Source: Sutcliffiella horikoshii
GTDB lineage: Bacteria > Bacillota > Bacilli > Bacillales > Bacillaceae_I
NCBI RefSeq assembly: GCF_019931755.1
Contig: NZ_CP082918.1
Span: 2,088,001-2,152,000 of the forward strand
Direction: 5' to 3'
Length of the DNA: 64,000 bases
Shown here: in pieces, positions 62,022 to 64,000 of the stretch
How positions within the stretch are numbered: the stretch's first letter is position 1
Layout of the letters: every line of letters begins with the position of its first letter
Notes under the pieces: model-generated
Databases searched by the model: none
The model's input: only the letters and a program-made list of their open reading frames with translations
What the model was told of the DNA's origin: nothing
Made by a program: the position numbers and the translations under genes

Positions 62022-64000
62022 TTATATACCAAACTGATTAAAAAGTTCCCTGCATATTGCCGCAGACTCCACCCTTACACTTACAAAAGGTGGTTTTGTG
62101 TTTGTGGCTGCCTCTACAGGCACTCCAAGCCAAAGGATACGATGGTCAATAATGATAAATGGAAAGGTTACTCCCTCTGTAATGATAGAAACTCTTTTCT
62201 TCCACAGAGTCAATCTCCTTCCCCATTCTTCTGGAAGTACATTCCGGTCTTTTAAGCCTATAGTGATGGATGAACTGGAATGCTCCATGTCTTCCATCAC
62301 TCTATCCCATTTTCTCGCATGCATCCATTGAACCTTGGGATGCTGATGCTTGATCCAAGAACCTATTTGAAATGGCTGAACGTGAAATTGGGAGGCTTCC
62401 TGATATTCCACTAATTTTCTAATAATCTTATTGTAGGAAACCTTTTTCTTCATAAATTGACTGTCACAGACGTGAATAAACTTACCTTTCGATCTTGTGA
62501 TTGCAACATTTAACAGGCGTTCACTTTCTTTTCCGACTAACAACATTCCCGGTCTCTCCATAGGAAAGCTGTCGACAGAATCAAAAATGATAGTATCCTG
62601 CTCACTTCCTTGAAAACGGTGGACGGTAGCAGATACGATCTCGGCTGTTTCCATTTCAACTCCATAAATATCTTGCAGCAACATATCCATCCATTGAGCC
62701 TGAGCTCGGTATGGGGAAATATAACCGATGGACCTTCCACCTACTACATATGCTTCATGTATTAGTTGAAAAGATAAAAGAAGATGCCACAAGTTAATCC
62801 GAGACCTGCTGCTTTTTTCAATAAAAGCATGCTCTCCGGTATAGCTCGTATTAACCAATACGGAAGCTTGATCAGGGAATGGCCGCTGCCTAGCTATGTC
62901 TTGCCTGTTTTTCTTTACACTTGGATGATCACCTACAAGAGAATGATAGATATATTTGTTTGTAAAGGCGGAAATATCAGGGTGCATTCTCCGTTGTTCT
63001 TTTAATAAAAATAAATGTGGATGCAAGCGAGAGGACTGAACATTGTCTGCTACTCCTGTACGATGGAACACATCTTCTTTTAACCATTTTTCTACTAACT
63101 CATGTCTTGCTGAGGCAATAGGCGGCAGTTGCTTGAAATCTCCGCATATGATGATATGTTTTGCCAGTGAGGCTGCAAAAGCAGATTGAGGAACATATGC
63201 CATACTCGCCTCATCCACAATGACCACGTCATATTCTTTTTCATAAATGGCAGGATCCATAGCAGCTTTAGCGAGCGTCGTGCCAATGATGAACGCTTCA
63301 TCTAAGAAGTCCACTTCTTTCTGCCTTATTTTCTCCAATATTCTTGCTACCTTGGTTTCGAGCTTCAGCAATGTTTCCGAATCCCTCTTACTGAAAGACT
63401 TGGATAAATCCATTTTTAAATGTTTCCGTTCTTCCATCAGCTTGTCTCTGTCATTAGCAAGTATTGGATCACGGTTTTGTAGTAGTTGTGAGGTTGTATT
63501 GGCCGGAAGGTTTGCCAATATGTCACTGTTATGTGACCCATACCTCAGAACATCACCTTCTCTATTGCGTTCTTGCTTGGAAAGAAAGGCTGAAATCTCT
63601 CGCATAAATACGTCCACAGACTGGTTACTGTGAGATAACAGTAAAACTTTCTTCTTTTTAAAATATTTATTGGCAGCAACCCTTGCTAACGTATAGGTTT
63701 TTCCTGTTCCAGGCGGTCCCCAAACAAAGGTTACGGGATTGTATTTGGAACGGAGAATTAATTCATGAACACTGCTTTTAATAATATCGGTGGGATGCTT
63801 TGGCTTCATTTCCGGATTCATCAATCTTTTAATGCGGCTTCTCTTTTTTTTACTTTCTTTCAATTCATCCAGCCTCTGGAAAAGTTGATCCAACAGCTCC
63901 CACGGATCATGAAAAAGATATGCTTCTGATATAATATCTCCAAGTGATTGTTCAAAAGAAACGATAACACTCTTTCCTTCAGATGACAGAATCTTTCCTT
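62022..64000 (-). CDS. SF1 helicase, Upf1/DNA2-like (5' end beyond window)
   Basis: At least 659 residues; the frame stays open to the window edge, so the TTG at 63893 is not the start. Motifs in order: GPPGTGKT (I), VIVDEASMAY (II), CGDFKQLPP (III), then VHRFQGSEQDTIIF (V) and LNVAITRSKGKFIHV (VI). This is superfamily 1B. A variable region between I and II holds a coiled coil with many Lys/Arg. The C-terminal 120 residues after motif VI have no known domain. It may unwind DNA or RNA; the missing N-terminus might hold a nuclease or binding domain. Confidence 0.88.
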   Translation of the reverse strand, partial: GKILSSEGKSVIVSFEQSLGDIISEAYLFHDPWELLDQLFQRLDELKESKKKRSRIKRLMNPEMKPKHPTDIIKSSVHELILRSKYNPVTFVWGPPGTGKTYTLARVAANKYFKKKKVLLLSHSNQSVDVFMREISAFLSKQERNREGDVLRYGSHNSDILANLPANTTSQLLQNRDPILANDRDKLMEERKHLKMDLSKSFSKRDSETLLKLETKVARILEKIRQKEVDFLDEAFIIGTTLAKAAMDPAIYEKEYDVVIVDEASMAYVPQSAFAASLAKHIIICGDFKQLPPIASARHELVEKWLKEDVFHRTGVADNVQSSRLHPHLFLLKEQRRMHPDISAFTNKYIYHSLVGDHPSVKKNRQDIARQRPFPDQASVLVNTSYTGEHAFIEKSSRSRINLWHLLLSFQLIHEAYVVGGRSIGYISPYRAQAQWMDMLLQDIYGVEMETAEIVSATVHRFQGSEQDTIIFDSVDSFPMERPGMLLVGKESERLLNVAITRSKGKFIHVCDSQFMKKKVSYNKIIRKLVEYQEASQFHVQPFQIGSWIKHQHPKVQWMHARKWDRVMEDMEHSSSSITIGLKDRNVLPEEWGRRLTLWKKRVSIITEGVTFPFIIIDHRILWLGVPVEAATNTKPPFVSVRVESAAICRELFNQFGI

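Overview
The window looks like chromosome of a low-GC, endospore-forming Bacillaceae species (Bacillus/Sutcliffiella-like). This is inferred from the AGGAGG-type ribosome sites, frequent TTG/GTG starts, a YjcZ-type 30-residue sporulation peptide, a SpoIIM-like protein, a citR/citA pair, CcpA and Fur operators, and a GC-rich dispersed repeat common in Bacillaceae. I see no rRNA, tRNA, phage, insertion sequence or CRISPR array.

Layout. 1-5.9 kb: a CitB/DcuR-type two-component pair (regulator cut by the window edge), a YeeE/YedE thiosulfate-type transporter, and a divergent SatD-DUF3307 pair in which SatD reads like a degenerate class III nucleotide cyclase with a helix-turn-helix tail. 5.9-9.2 kb: a cupin protein, an MhqR-type ring-cleaving dioxygenase with a near-perfect promoter and operator, and a NERD protein. 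9.2-16.1 kb: an RDD / SpoIIM-like / DUF58 / MoxR / DUF4350 / DUF4129 / membrane-protein cluster. 16.2-19.3 kb: a single-domain GIY-YIG protein, a DAO-type oxidoreductase and a secreted alkaline phosphatase. 19.5-29.5 kb: a complete petrobactin operon asbABCDEF with two upstream Fur boxes, a Fur-controlled Btr-like AraC/binding-protein regulator, a YrvL-like protein and an E. coli-type speD, whose pathway supplies the spermidine that petrobactin contains. 29.5-33.6 kb: a patatin, then cstA / cory-CC-star / ArsA-type ATPase, with a cre site on the cstA promoter.

33.8-44 kb: a wall-anchored GDSL esterase with an LPNTA signal, a McrB/EVE-like reader protein without a motor, a SUV3-like helicase, an HtrA-like protease, YceI, a DUF1871 protein and a class B penicillin-binding protein. 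44-54.5 kb: housekeeping and catabolic enzymes (LLM monooxygenase, M20 amidohydrolase, OYE, AmpS, a GH144-like protein with a divergent AraC regulator, D-amino-acid transaminase, ExoA, a DUF899-VOC fusion). 55-64 kb: a fixABCX electron-transfer operon, citR/citA, a FrnE-like DsbA protein and an SF1 helicase that runs off the right edge.

The most unusual signal is non-coding. Four intergenic regions carry short words repeated at fixed, roughly helical spacing while the sequence between them varies: CGGGCGA every 20-21 bp (8965-9093), TTCTAC every 21 bp exactly (35578-35688), and two arrays of inverted ATGAAGAC-type words with an exact 52-bp period (43950-44152 and 60911-61059). The last two share both word and period although 17 kb apart. 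All four lie next to gene 3' ends. I know of no described element that fits them.
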